Shown here one piece after another: positions 22,778 through 35,363 of a stretch of 64,000 bases of DNA (its first letter is position 1; each line of letters starts with the position of its first letter). The DNA lies in assembly GCA_023078685.1 (NCBI GenBank), contig JALGAS010000002.1, positions 992,001-1,056,000 on the forward strand, written 5' to 3'. Source of the DNA: Neopestalotiopsis rosae. Taxonomy: Eukaryota; Ascomycota; Sordariomycetes; Amphisphaeriales; Sporocadaceae. The position numbers and the translations under genes were made by a program. Below the pieces are notes generated by a model. The model saw nothing but the letters and a program-made list of their open reading frames with translations. It did not search any database and was not told the DNA's origin.

Positions 22778-25111
22778 ATGACTTCGGTCATGGCATCAGT
22801 CACTTCGTCGGCCGCGCTGAGCCTGCAGAACAACAGAATGTCGCCTTCGTCGACCGGCGACTCGCCCCTGTCCATGGGAGGGACGAGCAGCTCGGGTCGC
22901 GTATTCCCATTACCAAACCGGGACAACTTTTCGGTTGATACGGCGGTAGCCAACACCAATGGCTCGAGCCTGAAATCACCAAGCTCAGCAAAGGCAGCAC
23001 GGACGACGAATTTCAACAGAGATGGCATTCTGGGTTCTGCGCAAAAAGCCCGAAATCTGTCTCAGTCTTCCGAGGCACGGCCAGAACAAGTGATTGTCGA
23101 ATTGCAAAAGGTCTCCAGCGATGAGAACATGAACCCTCTAAAGCGACGAAACACCGACGCCACAGTAGACTATCCTCGGAGGAGAGCAACGATTGCTGTA
23201 TGTTGCTACTCCACACGTACTGAAAAACAAAAGCTTTGTTGAACCTTGTAGCTGACTGTATGTAAAGTGTGAGGTCTGTCGGTCTCGCAAATCTCGATGC
23301 GATGGCACAAAACCAAAGTGCAAGCTCTGCACGGAGCTCGGTGCCGAGTGTATATACAGAGAGCCCGGCATCAAGCTGGATGCTGGTGACAAACTCATAC
23401 TGGAGCGGCTGAATCGCATCGAAAGCCTACTCCAGATGAGTCTCGTCAACAACCCAAACGGCATGCACATCTCTGAGAACTCGCCGCCTATCAGCAACGG
23501 CACTGCTCTGAGCGCTGACAACCTCTTGGCTAATGCCAATGGAAATTTTGTCTCCATCATCCCTAGCGGTGGCCTTGGTACCTGGACAGCTCAGCCACCG
23601 AGCAGCATATCCACCATGCCTAAAGTGCACACGAATGCGGCACTCCATCTGCTACAATGGCCGCTAATACGGGATCTTATACAGCGTCCCTACGATCCCC
23701 AGATCCTACTTCAGCTAGAAATGGCAAGGGAACCTCTCCCTTCTCTGGCAAAGACGCCCTGTGTCGACCTTTCTAATACACATGCATACATCGAGGCATA
23801 TTTCGACCGCGTCAATGTGTGGTACGCTTGTGTAAACCCTTATACATGGAGGAGCCATTATAGAAGCGCTCTATCCAATGGTTTCAGAGAAGGACCGGAG
23901 AGCTGCATTGTTCTCCTAGTACTCGCACTTGGACAGGCCAGTCTGAGAGGCAGCATATCTCGCATTGTTCCACAAGAAGATCCACCGGGCCTACAATATT
24001 TCACAGCAGCCTGGTCATTACTGCCGGGAATGATGACTTCGAATAGCGTTTTGGCCGCCCAGTGCCATCTTCTCGCGGCCGCCTACCTTTTCTATTTGGT
24101 CAGACCCCTCGAGGCTTGGAATCTACTCTGCACCACAAGCAGCAAACTGCAACTTTTGCTCATGACACCCACCAGGATCCCCGAGGACCAAAGGGAGCTG
24201 TCGGAGAGAATCTACTGGAACGCACTTTTATTTGAGAGTGATCTGCTAGCAGAATTAGATCTTCCACACTCGGGTGTCGTGCAATTGGAAGAGCACGTCG
24301 GGCTACCCGGTGGGTTTCAAGGAGAAGAGTCGGAAGCAGTAGGCCGGGATGATCTCTGGTACTTCTTGGCCGAGATCGCTCTGCGACGACTACTCAACCG
24401 CGTCAGTCAGCTCATCTACTCAAAAGACTCGATGGCATCGACAACAAGTCTGGAACCGGTAGTGGCCGAGCTGGACTTTCAGCTGACTCAATGGTACGAA
24501 AGCCTGCCCTCGGCTCTGCAGTTCCCCTTTACGCGGGCGCCGCTGGCAGACCCGGTGCAAACAGTCCTGCGTCTCCGGTTTTTCGCCTGCCGTACAATCA
24601 TATACAGGCCCTACATCTTGGCCGTGTTGGACAACGAGCAGGCAGTTTTGGACCCCGCGGTTCGGGACAATTGCCACAAGTGTCTAGAAGCCTCGATTCG
24701 GCAATTGGAGCATATTGGAGCACAGTAAGTCATATTCCACAACCCATTATACCGCAACAGCCAATGGCAAGTTGGCTCGGCTCCTGCCTTTATGGAGGAT
24801 ACCCCAACTTTTCCCACCCCTCTAGTCTACTAACCATTTGACTCTGTAGTGTTGCCGGACACATGCCTTACTTGTGGCAAGGAGCACTATCTATCGTCTC
24901 ACAGACCCTCCTCGTGATGGGTGCCACCATGTCGCCTTCGCTATCAAGTATCCTTTTGACGCTGGTGCCGCATCGTGAGGTCATTGATCAGATTATCAAC
25001 GATGTAATCATGGACATTGAGCGAATGTCGGTGCTTGCGCCAAGCTTGAGTCTTGCTGCCGAGATCATCAAGGAAGCCGAGGTCAGGCGGCGGACATTCC
25101 TCAATGGTTGA
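22778..25111 (+). CDS. Zn2Cys6 fungal transcription factor with fungal-specific domain
   Basis: Three exons (22778-23197, 23268-24724, 24850-25111) encode 712 residues. The first 140 residues are Ser/Asn-rich and end with the basic run YPRRRATIA. The zinc cluster starts at Cys141 (CEVCRSRKSRCDG, then PKCKLCTELGAEC), split from the N-terminus by the first intron. A linker and a short coiled coil (ILERLNRIESLL) follow, as in dimeric Gal4-type factors. The rest is the fungal-specific transcription factor domain, with VDLSNTHAYIEAYFDRVNVWYACVNP and RIYWNALLFESDLLAELDLPHSG. It acts in the nucleus on CGG-type sites; the target pathway is not evident. It lies alone, with empty DNA on both sides. Confidence 0.93.
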
Positions 25112-26020
25112 CTTTTCGGCTGCTCTGCCGAGAGAACAGGGCCTCTGGATCCAGAGTAGCAACGGCGACTCTATTTTGGATCTTTTTCTTCTTTCCAACC
25201 AAAACGAAAACGCAACGGGCGAGTTCAGGATCAGTCACGCGCGTCACGGTCTATAGGCGACAAATTTGTGCGACACAATCGGCCTAACCTACCGCATTCG
25301 ACTATAGCAAGCAAAGCATGTCTAGTCAGCCAAGCGAAAAAGGTACATGCTTCCCATCTACAATACGCCTAGCACCAAACAGCCCATATGGTGTGCATCG
25401 GATTTGATATGCACGCTACCGAGTATAACGGGCCAGCCTCTCTTTTTGATGCGCCACCCAATTTCAACCACAATTAACCCCTCCATTGAGCCTCGTCAAT
25501 TTTGACTTGTATCGCTCTCGGCGGGCGACGGACTTGAACTGCATCAATTCATTTCGCCTTTCGAGAAAAGATTGCACTCTTTCAAACAAAAGAGCGTAAT
25601 CGGCTGACGACGACCCATCGAGGGCCCAGCGGCTGAAAAAGGCGACCTTCTACATTTCCTGCTCCGGGGGTTACAACGCTTTCTATGGACACCAGGCACC
25701 TGACTGCTGATGGCGGCCCCGTGGTTGGTGGGATTCGCTAGAGGGGTCTGGGAGGAGTTTCGGACCGCATTGCCGCGAGAACCTCGTCCGCCAATCAGAG
25801 GCCAGCCCAGTGAGCGAAAGGGGACATGTTGCGGGCATTCCAATCTGACAACTCAATCTCCCACACGATCAAGACGATGCGCCCGGTCGGAAATTGGCTT
25901 GTTTGGGTTGTCGCATAGGTGGTACAGAGTACATGTCTAGGCTACCTACTTGGACTGTCTCTTTCATATCTCTCTCAACAGCATCTTGCCTACATACTCG
26001 CTACCTTGTCTACCCTCCAA

Positions 26021-26044
26021 CCCAGCTACCCAGCTACCCAGCTA
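26021..26044. repeat. Short tandem repeat, 3 x CCCAGCTA
   Basis: Three perfect head-to-tail copies of an 8-base unit in non-coding DNA. Confidence 0.9.
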
Positions 26045-28072
26045 TCTACTGCCTATACCTACATGCCTGCCATTTACCCGAATCCAGGTACGGACAAGGC
26101 TTGAAGAAAGGTCCTCGATTATTTGTACACTTTACCACACTGGGTACTTTGCCTTGCTCTCTTACACGATTGTCTGCTTATACTGTCTTACTCGCTGGAA
26201 AGTGTAGACTTTCTTCCTTTGGGTTGCTTGGGTCCTTTTTCACTTCCTCCATCAACAAAGAACACACACATTTTGGGAGGTTTTCTTTATCTCTATGCAG
26301 ACGGGAAAAGAGGCCCTGGAGTCCTCAGCCAGGTACCCATGCTATCGGGTATAGCAATGATGCCGACCGACTCATTTTCATTTGAAGTCATCTTTTTTCT
26401 CTTCTCATTTCCAAAGATGTCAATTTCACGACAATGAATGATGACAACCAAGACCTTTACCCTTTCCCCTGTGCATACACACACAAGAGCGTCCATTGGT
26501 GGGGGATTGGCGTGCCGGTTCAAGGCCATGTAGTCTGACGATGCGCATGATAACTTGTACATATATACTTATTCTTTTGCATACCCTCCATTCTACTTCA
26601 TATAAACATTTTTTTCCAAGGCACCGTTTTGGGGACAGGGAAGGAGAGTGCGCGGCCCAATTATCAGATTGCCATAGTAAAGAGAGATGGTGTTGCTCTC
26701 ACAATATCAAAGACGTCTTGCTCCATTTTCGCCATTCTTTCGGGATCGAGGTAATGACAACCACAAATAAATGCCACGATGTTCCTGACCAATCGCTTGG
26801 CCGCAATTTCAAGGGGCGTTCATAAAGTACCTGCATTCTCCAAAGATAGAATAAATGATGTGCATATTCTGGATCAAGGCTTTTTTTCTCGCGACACCCC
26901 TCCCCTTTCCCCCCCTCCCCCATTGGAAAGAGAAAAGTCTCAGACGAGTGTGTGTAATACTATAACGGGTGCATGGCACTCGATGAAATTTATATCACTT
27001 GCACATTAGCGCGCTTGTTGACAACGTGGACGTTTCTGTATTGACGCATGTCAGTAGCGGGGAGAGTTTTCCTCTTTATGGGCTCTGGGTAAATTTGTCA
27101 TGCAGAAGATCAAGAGAGAGAGAAAAGCCGTGCTTATTTGCGCCACAACAACCTGCACCTTTTTTTCCCTCTTCCTCTGAATGGCAGTCTGGGGTGTCTT
27201 TTTCATATTGTGAGTCTTTCTATTGGTGTAGCTTCAAAATAACACTGTTCAAGACCCTTTCTGTTGCTTCCGCTATTGCCGCACACAGCCACTCTGTGGC
27301 GTACCAATGGTTTTGCGTCGCGACATTATGATCCTCAAGACTTTCCACATATGTTTTTCGCACTGCAACTATATCAACGTTGTTTTTCCTTTTCTATCTT
27401 TGCCTAATGATACCACGCTGGGCTGGTGAGTGTGCACTTATCGAATCTGGTCAATTCTCAGTCGAGCTAATACGAAAGGAAGATTTGACGAGGGCCAGTT
27501 CTTGTGAAGTGTTGAAGTTGATTCCACAGATCTACAGAGTCGGGGCGCAGACACGGTTTCTCGTATGTTCAAGCAATTCGTCCGCGGTGAGTTTCCGAAT
27601 ATGTTATATACGTCAGTGGAAACAGGAATTTCCGGTGATTTGACAACTCGGGAGTCGGCTTGGGAATATGGGATGAATATGAAACGCTATTACGCGCTAT
27701 ACACTTCGCCTATATACCCTTGCCCCTTGGTTTAGCGATAGGCGAGCGACCGGACCCCAGTGCTGATTTCGCATCCATCGTGAGGTTCTGGCCGCCGCCC
27801 CAGTGGAGTTCCATTCGATGCCCACAGTTACCCGGACCCCACGCCAAGGCCCTTCATTTTATATTCCAACTGGCGCAAAAAAAACAAGCATTAATCGTGA
27901 GCCATGGATGTATATCTTGAGCAGTGTTTGTTTCCACTCTTCAAGTTCAAGTCAGGTATTTGTAACATTCGTTGTGAGATTTAGCACGTTTGTAAATTAT
28001 TAAGTATACGAGCCTCACATCAGTGGGACAATTCAATGACTATGACTAGTACTCTGTAGAAGTGAAATAGAT

Positions 28073-28080
28073 TATATAAA
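28073..28080 (+). promoter_or_regulatory. TATA box of the G1 peptidase gene
   Basis: TATATAAA lies 181 bases before the ATG at 28261 and is followed by a CT-rich stretch, the usual order of a fungal core promoter. Confidence 0.55.
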
Positions 28081-28260
28081 GTCTACATGTCGACCTTATT
28101 GCCAAGAGAGTCACTCTAGCATCAAGCATCGTGCAGGATTACGATTTGTCTTTACTTTCTCTTAAAAACTTATACACTCATTTGAAGCCGGCTTCCAATT
28201 CGATTTCCTTGTCATTCACTCATTTATATACATATCCAACACAACAAATATACTTTCAAC

Positions 28261-29520
28261 ATGAAGCTATCCATCGCCGTCCTGAACGCCCTGGCCGTCG
28301 CGGCCCTAGCGGCTTCCAACCCGGGCCCGGCGCCGAGATCCAACACCCGGGCGCGCATCGACGCCCGCCGAGGCAACGCGAGAAGCCACCGCCAGGGCAG
28401 CAGCAGCCACCACCACGACGGCTCGAGCTCGTCGTCCTTGGCCCCGGGATCGCCCGCGGCTCCCACCGGTTCCGCCGCTATGCCTTCTGGGTTCCCTTCC
28501 GCCTCTGCTTTCCCGGCTCCCGCCTTCCCTTCGTCGGCCTCGTCGGCCGCGGCTGCTGCGTCCAAGCCGTCTGCTACCGCCGCTGCTCCCGCTCAAGCAT
28601 CGGCATCGTCCTCGTCGTCTTCCTCGTCATCCGAGGCGGCGGCGTCGTCGTCATCGTCTTCGGCACACGCTTCCGCCGACGTCGAGTACAACGAGTCCTG
28701 GGCCGGCGCCGTGGTCACCGGCAGCGACATGACGGGCGTGTCGGCCTCGTTCGAGGTGCCGGACCCGGCCATCCCTACCTCGGGACAAACCTCTGCTACT
28801 TACCACACGGCCAGTGTCTGGATTGGAATGGACGGATACGTGAGTCTTTTAGAAGCCTTCGAGTATAGGATGATAGAGGGTCGTTGGCTGACTATGAGAC
28901 ACTTACAGAACTGCGATGGTGGCCTTTGGCAAGCTGGTGTGGACGCCACAATTGATTCGACTGGCACTTCCTTTTATGCCTGGTATGAGTGGTAAGTCAT
29001 TATTCTTTACTCTTTTCTATCTTCAATTTTTCTGCATGAATTCGAGCATTACCGGGGTGGACTGCACTTGCGGCCTCATGTGTATATCAGATTTTGAAAT
29101 AATGACTAACATGTTTTCCCTAGGTACCCCGAGGACACGGTCGCCATTGACCTGGGCGACATCGCCGCCGGCGACGTCATCACGGTCAACCTGACCTCGT
29201 CCGCCAGCGACTACACGACGGGCTACATCGTCATGGAGAACCAGTCGACCGGCAAGTCCTTTACCAAGACCGTCACCGACTCCTCGGCCGCCCTGTGCGG
29301 CTCCGCCATCGAGTGGATCATGGAGGACCTGGTCGTCGACGGCAGCGAGAACGGCCTGGCCGACTTTGGCACCGTTACTTTCAGCGACGCCGCCGGCACC
29401 AGCTCCAGCGGCAGTGTCGATGTTGCCAGTGCCCAGATCTTGGATATCGAAGACTCTGACGGTACTGCCCTGACTGCTTCTTCCGCCACTAGCGACTCCG
29501 TCGTCATTGTCTACCAGTAA
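28261..29520 (+). CDS. Secreted eqolisin (family G1) glutamic endopeptidase
   Basis: Acid-active extracellular protease of the aspergilloglutamic peptidase / scytalidoglutamic peptidase family. Three exons (28261-28839, 28909-28991, 29124-29520) encode 352 residues. Signal peptide ~1-18 (MKLSIAVLNALAVAALA). Residues ~19-140 are a low-complexity pro-region rich in Ser, Ala, Pro and His. The mature beta-sandwich starts around NESWAGAVVTG, then VWIGMDG and NCDGGLWQAGVD with catalytic Gln201, and SAIEWIMED with catalytic Glu284. Their 83-residue spacing equals that of the reference enzymes, so the site looks intact. Introns split conserved codons cleanly. The 3' half has strongly C-ending codons, typical of well-expressed secreted proteins. 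Confidence 0.93.
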
Positions 29521-31850
29521 GCGGTGAGAAAGTCACTGGCCGCACATGTGGTTGTTTGCCGATGTTTAATCCTCCTTGTTATTTCTTGTATATATATCAT
29601 TTTTCCACCAAAGCCACCAATGGCTTAGGCTTAGCTTGTTTGTATAAAGTCTTGTTATCAAAGTACATATCATGCATTTTGCACCAAACCAATGTCTTAA
29701 CATCCAGTGATTAATTCTGAAGCATCGTACGTATGATTACTTGTGCCTTTCTCCCTTACTCAACATGCTATAATGTAGACAAAGACAAAAGTGGTATCAG
29801 CCTCCAAGAAATAATGCGACCAGCCATCACGTCACTTGGAAAAACAAACTATTCCTGCCAAGTTCAATCTTTACAAGTGGGCGCCAAGACCGCCGAGAGC
29901 TATCAACACACTCAAGCATTTCAAATACCGATAATGCCTGTGCGAAAGAAAGGAGACAAGTTTCGCATACAAATGTGATGATGCCGAAAAAGGCGTTGTC
30001 TTGTTAATTTGACACGGCCATTAGCGCAAGGGTCCGCGACCCGTCTTGCGAGATCAGGTCTTACAGGGTCCAGGCATTGACGGCGTTCTCCACTCAGGTT
30101 AGTAAATGGAGGCTCAAAATGCTTGTCATGACACTGACAAGGCTTCTTTCCTTTCTTCTTTTTCTTCTTTTTCTCTTCCTTTCCTGCACTGCTCAATATG
30201 CACTGATGAGACAAGATGGGTGGTTTGGAGTCCTTGACAGTTTGGCTGCATTCCCCGGCTGCCGCTGGAATCCGTCCTGGAGAATGGTGAAAGCGTTTTC
30301 TGATTGACCGCGAGCCGTCTTGACAAGGTTCAGATTTCTGAATGAGGTCCGCACTCGACTGAGTCGTCTGGATCGCATAGGTGTGGCTATAGTTTAGCCA
30401 TCAATTCTTGAGGTTTCGAACACGATTAGACAGTCCCGTCCCAAGGCACGAGCAGACTCGTCATTATTGGATTGTAGGTCTGTAAATGCCCTGGTATTGC
30501 TCCCGAGTGACTCAATGGTCTGATTACTTTCTCTCGTCCATTACTACTCTCAGAACCGTGACTGTATTTCACCCCGACAATTGCGTGCAAATCGAGTCAA
30601 CCACTCTTCTCATGGGACCGGCCGACGAACTAGTATCGCCATGCTGCTGCAGATTAGCGAGATGTCCACAACATAGCCTCCGCGCTTAGTGATCCTCGGA
30701 TCTATCTGCATCGTACACGCGCAATGTTGACTCAATGTAACTTCCATGCCATCAATTAATTTGTGTGCATGTGTGGCTTGCCGCTTACCTAGGTAACGAT
30801 CAGATACATCCGTTTTCGTTGCTTATTATCTAGTCATCCAGCCCGAATATACTGTCGAAAAAATCAATAATGCTCCTCATGCATACATAGCCTTGATTCA
30901 TCCCGAGAATAACCAAGAATATCACGTCTCGCCTTCAGACATCGTCGCAAGTAATAGTCCTCCTGCAAAGGAACGGCTTTAAGCCCGATGCAGAGAAGTT
31001 TGCGAAGAACCCTATATATGCAAGCTGAGCTGACCGAGCCCCGCCCATCATTATGCTTTTTTTTTTTCTTTGCCGAAGTCCTCAGCTGACTGACAACTTG
31101 GAACTCTGAGACTTTCATCCTCGGAACAAAGATTTAATTTTGTGGCGGCCTCGGTTACTGAAGATGTCGACGTTGTTTACACAAGCCGAGGCTTGGGCAG
31201 AACGGTACCACCCCATCTCACCCTCGCCGAGAAATGTGCCTAGTAAGCGACCTCTTCACCGGCCGAACCGGTGGTGAGCATTGCACCGATACGAGGTTAA
31301 GGATACATGGTGGCGCTCACTCGAGAGGTCATCAATCGCGAAGGGTACTCCATATGGCGATAATTTGATCATCTCAACTTGGCTTGATAATAATTTATTG
31401 ATATGAAATGCAAAATCTCATTGCGCCGTGGCCAATGCATGCTGTTCGAACCGTACTATACAGGATTATGCATTAGTTCATGACCCGTTGAGGGAGGTCT
31501 GAAATCTATCTCTGCTTGCTGTTGCAAGATGCGCCCAGCTCTGCGATAATTCTTGAATGAGCTTTGATAATAAATCTGAAAGTAAATGGGTATACCAATC
31601 TTCCAGTAGGATTCGGCCGTCAATATCATGAGTTTCGTAACGATCCTATGTGTTTCACCAATGCGAGGACAGTCAATGGTTGAATAAAACAAGAGGTGTG
31701 ATTGTCCTAGAAGAGCCAGTCTCTTGGACACGGAAATTTGTAAGGTGTGTCGCCGACAGTACACACATTACACTTGCTGACGACAGCCCAAGGCCATCTT
31801 AGCCGTCAAGGCTCCTGGAGTGTCACAAGAAGAGCAAGAAGCAGCCATGC
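29521..31850. other. Intergenic region, 2.3 kb
   Basis: No supported gene between two convergent genes. Frames are short and unrelated to any family I recognise. Poly-T/poly-A stretches occur near 30150-30180 and 31060. Confidence 0.45.
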
Positions 31851-33140
31851 TTATATGAAATTCTCAACTTGCTTCTTGGAGAATATCCTCTTCAGGTTGA
31901 TTGTGCTTTTTCGTGAACCGGGACGAGCCTCAAACGGGGCCGACGTCTTCCGCGTACCAATGTCTCGGAGATTTGCAAGAGGGTCCGGCGGCGGAGTATA
32001 CCCGAGCGAATTCCTCTCCGGACTTTGCCTGATTGGCACTGTCCGTGGCTTCTCAGCAAAAGGTTTCCTCAGCTGTGGAAGCTCTGGTTGAGGCTGAGTC
32101 TGAGGCCGTGGTACGATCCGCGGTTGGGACGAACTGCCATTGAAGCCTGTCCGCTGAAACTGCTCAAATATCTGAGGCGTAGGCGGTGGCGGCGGTGAAT
32201 CAAGGAGCTTCCGCAAACGTAGTGGCTGAACGACAGCCGACTTGCGATCGTACCTGTAATTGTCGAATTCGGGTAGTCGAAACTCCATTTCCTCCTCGGG
32301 TATGGTATCATTTGCGACACCATTGGGACGATTCTCCCTGTCGTCCGACGGAAAGTTGCGCTCTTCGTCACCACACATGACCACATACCACTTGATTGGT
32401 TCCTCTCTCTGTAGTTGGTCCCTGAGCTTCTCAAGCCACCCTGCGTTTCTATCGCCAAGGGTATTGATCTTGCGGCCAGTCTCGTCACTTGGTCCACTCA
32501 TGGCCTTGAACTTCTCCGTTCTCATATTATTCTCGTATTTCCTGATCTCATCAAAGACAGAGACAGATGTATCTACTCGGACGGTATAGTCGGATAGGTA
32601 GGCCCATGGCCCGTTCATGACAGTTTCGTTGGCAGGATCGTATTCCTCGAGCATCTTGATGGCTGACCACTCATTGAAGGGGCCATGCCTATCGTCCTCG
32701 GGAGGGATCGGGGAAAACAGTGGCGGCGGCGCCAGAACGGGCCTGGGAGGTACTGGCAATGTCTCGGGGCGCTTGCCGGGCTTTCGCAATCGGCTCGTTG
32801 ACATGCTGCGTGTGCGCGTGGCGCTCAGACTCCTCTTTCTTTGGAGAAATTCTTCCTCGCGACGCCCGCGCTTGTCCTCGTCGCTGCTGCTATTGTCGAG
32901 ACTGAACTTGTACATGTCTGGGTTGGGACCGCCGGCCGAGGTCCTCAGCGAGTCGGCCGCGCGCGACCCGGGGCATGGTGGAATGAAGTCGTATAGGCCG
33001 TAGAGCGACTGCAGGAGAGCCTCGGCGCTCTTGGGCGCGACGATCCACTCGGGGGCGGCATCGTCGACGTCTTGGATCACGACAAAGTAGCGAATGCTCT
33101 TGCGGTGCCAGCGGAAACCGTGGCAGAGGTAGGCTGGCAT
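31851..33140 (-). CDS. Conserved fungal protein, possibly 'developmental regulator'-like
   Basis: Single exon of 429 residues. The N-terminal block (~1-60), with CHGFRWHRKSIRYFVVIQDVDDAAPEW, is well structured and looks like a conserved module found at the start of a group of Pezizomycotina proteins that I recall being annotated as developmental regulators. A second conserved-looking block lies in the middle (PFNEWSAIKMLEEYDP, then WAYLSDYTVRVD and WLEKLRDQLQREEPIKWYVVMCGDEER). The rest is Pro-, Ser- and Arg-rich and probably disordered. There is no signal peptide or membrane segment. No catalytic motif is visible, so no biochemical role is assigned; the name is a recollection of family annotation, not proof. 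Confidence 0.8.
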   Translation of the reverse strand: MPAYLCHGFRWHRKSIRYFVVIQDVDDAAPEWIVAPKSAEALLQSLYGLYDFIPPCPGSRAADSLRTSAGGPNPDMYKFSLDNSSSDEDKRGRREEEFLQRKRSLSATRTRSMSTSRLRKPGKRPETLPVPPRPVLAPPPLFSPIPPEDDRHGPFNEWSAIKMLEEYDPANETVMNGPWAYLSDYTVRVDTSVSVFDEIRKYENNMRTEKFKAMSGPSDETGRKINTLGDRNAGWLEKLRDQLQREEPIKWYVVMCGDEERNFPSDDRENRPNGVANDTIPEEEMEFRLPEFDNYRYDRKSAVVQPLRLRKLLDSPPPPPTPQIFEQFQRTGFNGSSSQPRIVPRPQTQPQPELPQLRKPFAEKPRTVPIRQSPERNSLGYTPPPDPLANLRDIGTRKTSAPFEARPGSRKSTINLKRIFSKKQVENFI

Positions 33141-35363
33141 GGCAAATTAGATGGGCAGCCCAGCTAGTCAGGACTACCGGCAGTCGCGAGCTCTCAGGGC
33201 CTTAAAATAACGGGTCGCTTATACCGGAATAGGGTGCTGGGACGATCTGTTCTGGCGGTTGGCCGTTTACGGGGACCACTGTTGTACTCCGTAGAGCGCG
33301 GGGTGATCCTCCCAACTACTCCAGGCTCCAGGCTCCAGCCAGCCAGCTAACCGTAAGCCAAAGCAAGCCAGCCAGGATGACGTGCACTGAACTGTCTGCG
33401 ACAAATAGGACGGACTCGAACACAATTTATGATGACAGTGCGACTGATCGCTCTCCTTCATTCGTCCCCCCAGGACATTGAGAATGGCGGCGGAGGTGAA
33501 GCACTCTGTTTTGTTTCGAGGTTGGAAAATAAATGTTACATTGGGAGAGTGTTTATATACAAACTTCTAGAAGAAGGCGGTGTGTTGGTTCATGGGTAAC
33601 AGAAAGAGATGAAAAAAAAAAAGTTTCAATTGGGAGAAATAGAAAGGAGATAATCGGTTACATTGCCGGGATTGACGAGGAATATTAAGTTAGAGTTGGC
33701 ATCTCGAGGCTTGACACCGATTGCCCATGCAGGGCAACAAGCACCAAAACGCGAGGTGTCGCAGACTGATCTGCCAATAGGAAGGAGGAAGCGTGGGAGT
33801 ATCTCTGCAGAGTTCAGACCGATGCACCGAGTGACGTCCACTCAAGCCACCTCTGGACACTCTTCCAGCGAAGCGACAGTGGGCGATTACTGGGGGGTCT
33901 GGGGGGTTTAGTTTGCAACCCCCCTGTTCGCCCTGCTTTTGCGCTGGGGGACATTTTGACAGCGATCTGGTGCATTACCGACATCTAGGACCCACCGTGA
34001 GGAACAGCAGTTCACGCAGGAGACACGATCATGAGCTTGACCTCTAGCTCTGTGCGGGCACACGTGTGTCGATCTGCATCTGTTCGCAAAGGCAGGAGTA
34101 ACTTGTGCAGATTATATACTATCCGCGCGACAGCATCTGATGTGCTGGCTACCTGGATAGATGGAAACACATGCCATACTTGGTGCTGTCAACGTCCATG
34201 GCGCCGCAAGCGCCGGTACTGATCGTGGTCGCTAAGTACGCTCGGAGCTTTCCATGGATTTGCGCTAATGTAAGGACGCTCGAATACCTGCTGTAGATCC
34301 GATTATTACTATTACGATTTGAGCAACTACTTCGTCGACAAAGCAGACTGACAGATAATAAGCAGACATACTGCCATTTCCTCAGCTTTGGGACTTGTCT
34401 ACTGGCAATTGGAATAAGCCTCTTAGTCATGGGGCTGTATTATACTCATGGGTTTTTGCTTATTACCAAAGGCTAAGCTCCCTCGCTGCGACGTCTCAGT
34501 CGAATTAAGATTCTAGACATGCCCATTACCCGCAACAATGACACTTTCCCGGGTCCGCATCTCCCCATGACACTATGTAATATAGTCGGTCGACCCGCAA
34601 TCTTGTCACCCTCTGCCGGCATTGGATTTGCTTGGACCCTCGTCTATATTCAGCAACCATGGCGCCGCTGCTTCAAGGGAATGGCCCGCCTAGCGTTCCC
34701 CCCCCCTTTGGCCCCAATGCCCATAACCATGTCTTGCACGGACGTATATGATAGCCGATGACCCTCTCGACCCCCTTCGGAAGTCTGCCTACCTACTTAA
34801 TAAGAGTATCGTGTCTGTGAGAGAAAGAGACATGAACGCTAAACTTTTACGCTTAAGCCTACCAAGCAAGCCAAGCTCAACACTAGGTAGCCTTCTCGGC
34901 TAACCGAGACTCTCGGACATGCCTCCCTGTTTGTTTCGGAATTAGTCATATCAAGAAGGCGAAGCACGTTGCAATTGGTAGTATGGCAAGTGGCTAAAGG
35001 ATGTTTGGTGCAATGCAGAGAAACAATTATCAGCTGACTTGAGGTGGTATTCGACATATTCACGATACTTGCGCCAAAACAATCAGTCATGAAGTACACG
35101 CATGCAAAAGTCAAACATCTTTGATCGGGCTTACATGTTCCGTGGCTATCCGATCTACATGTACGAAAGTTTATGATATCTGAGCACGATCCGTATACAT
35201 CAACCGATCTCTTCACATGCCAAGATTCCGTCAAACGCCGACATATGTCTCTGGAATATGATCATGACCGCGTATTGCTAGTGGGTGGTGAAGCGTGAGA
35301 GCTCGATTTACAGACAAATAGATTGACAAATACACTGTCTCGAAATCTTGAAGATGCACTACA
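33141..35363. other. Intergenic region, 2.2 kb, left border of the accessory cluster
   Basis: No supported gene. It includes the promoter of the preceding minus-strand gene and then AT-rich DNA with only short frames up to the stop of the SDR gene. Confidence 0.45.

Larger units (their letters stand above)
25112..28260. other. Intergenic region, 3.1 kb
   Basis: No supported gene. It contains a short tandem repeat (26021-26044), poly-T and CT-rich stretches, and in its last 200 bases the promoter of the G1 peptidase gene. Confidence 0.45.
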
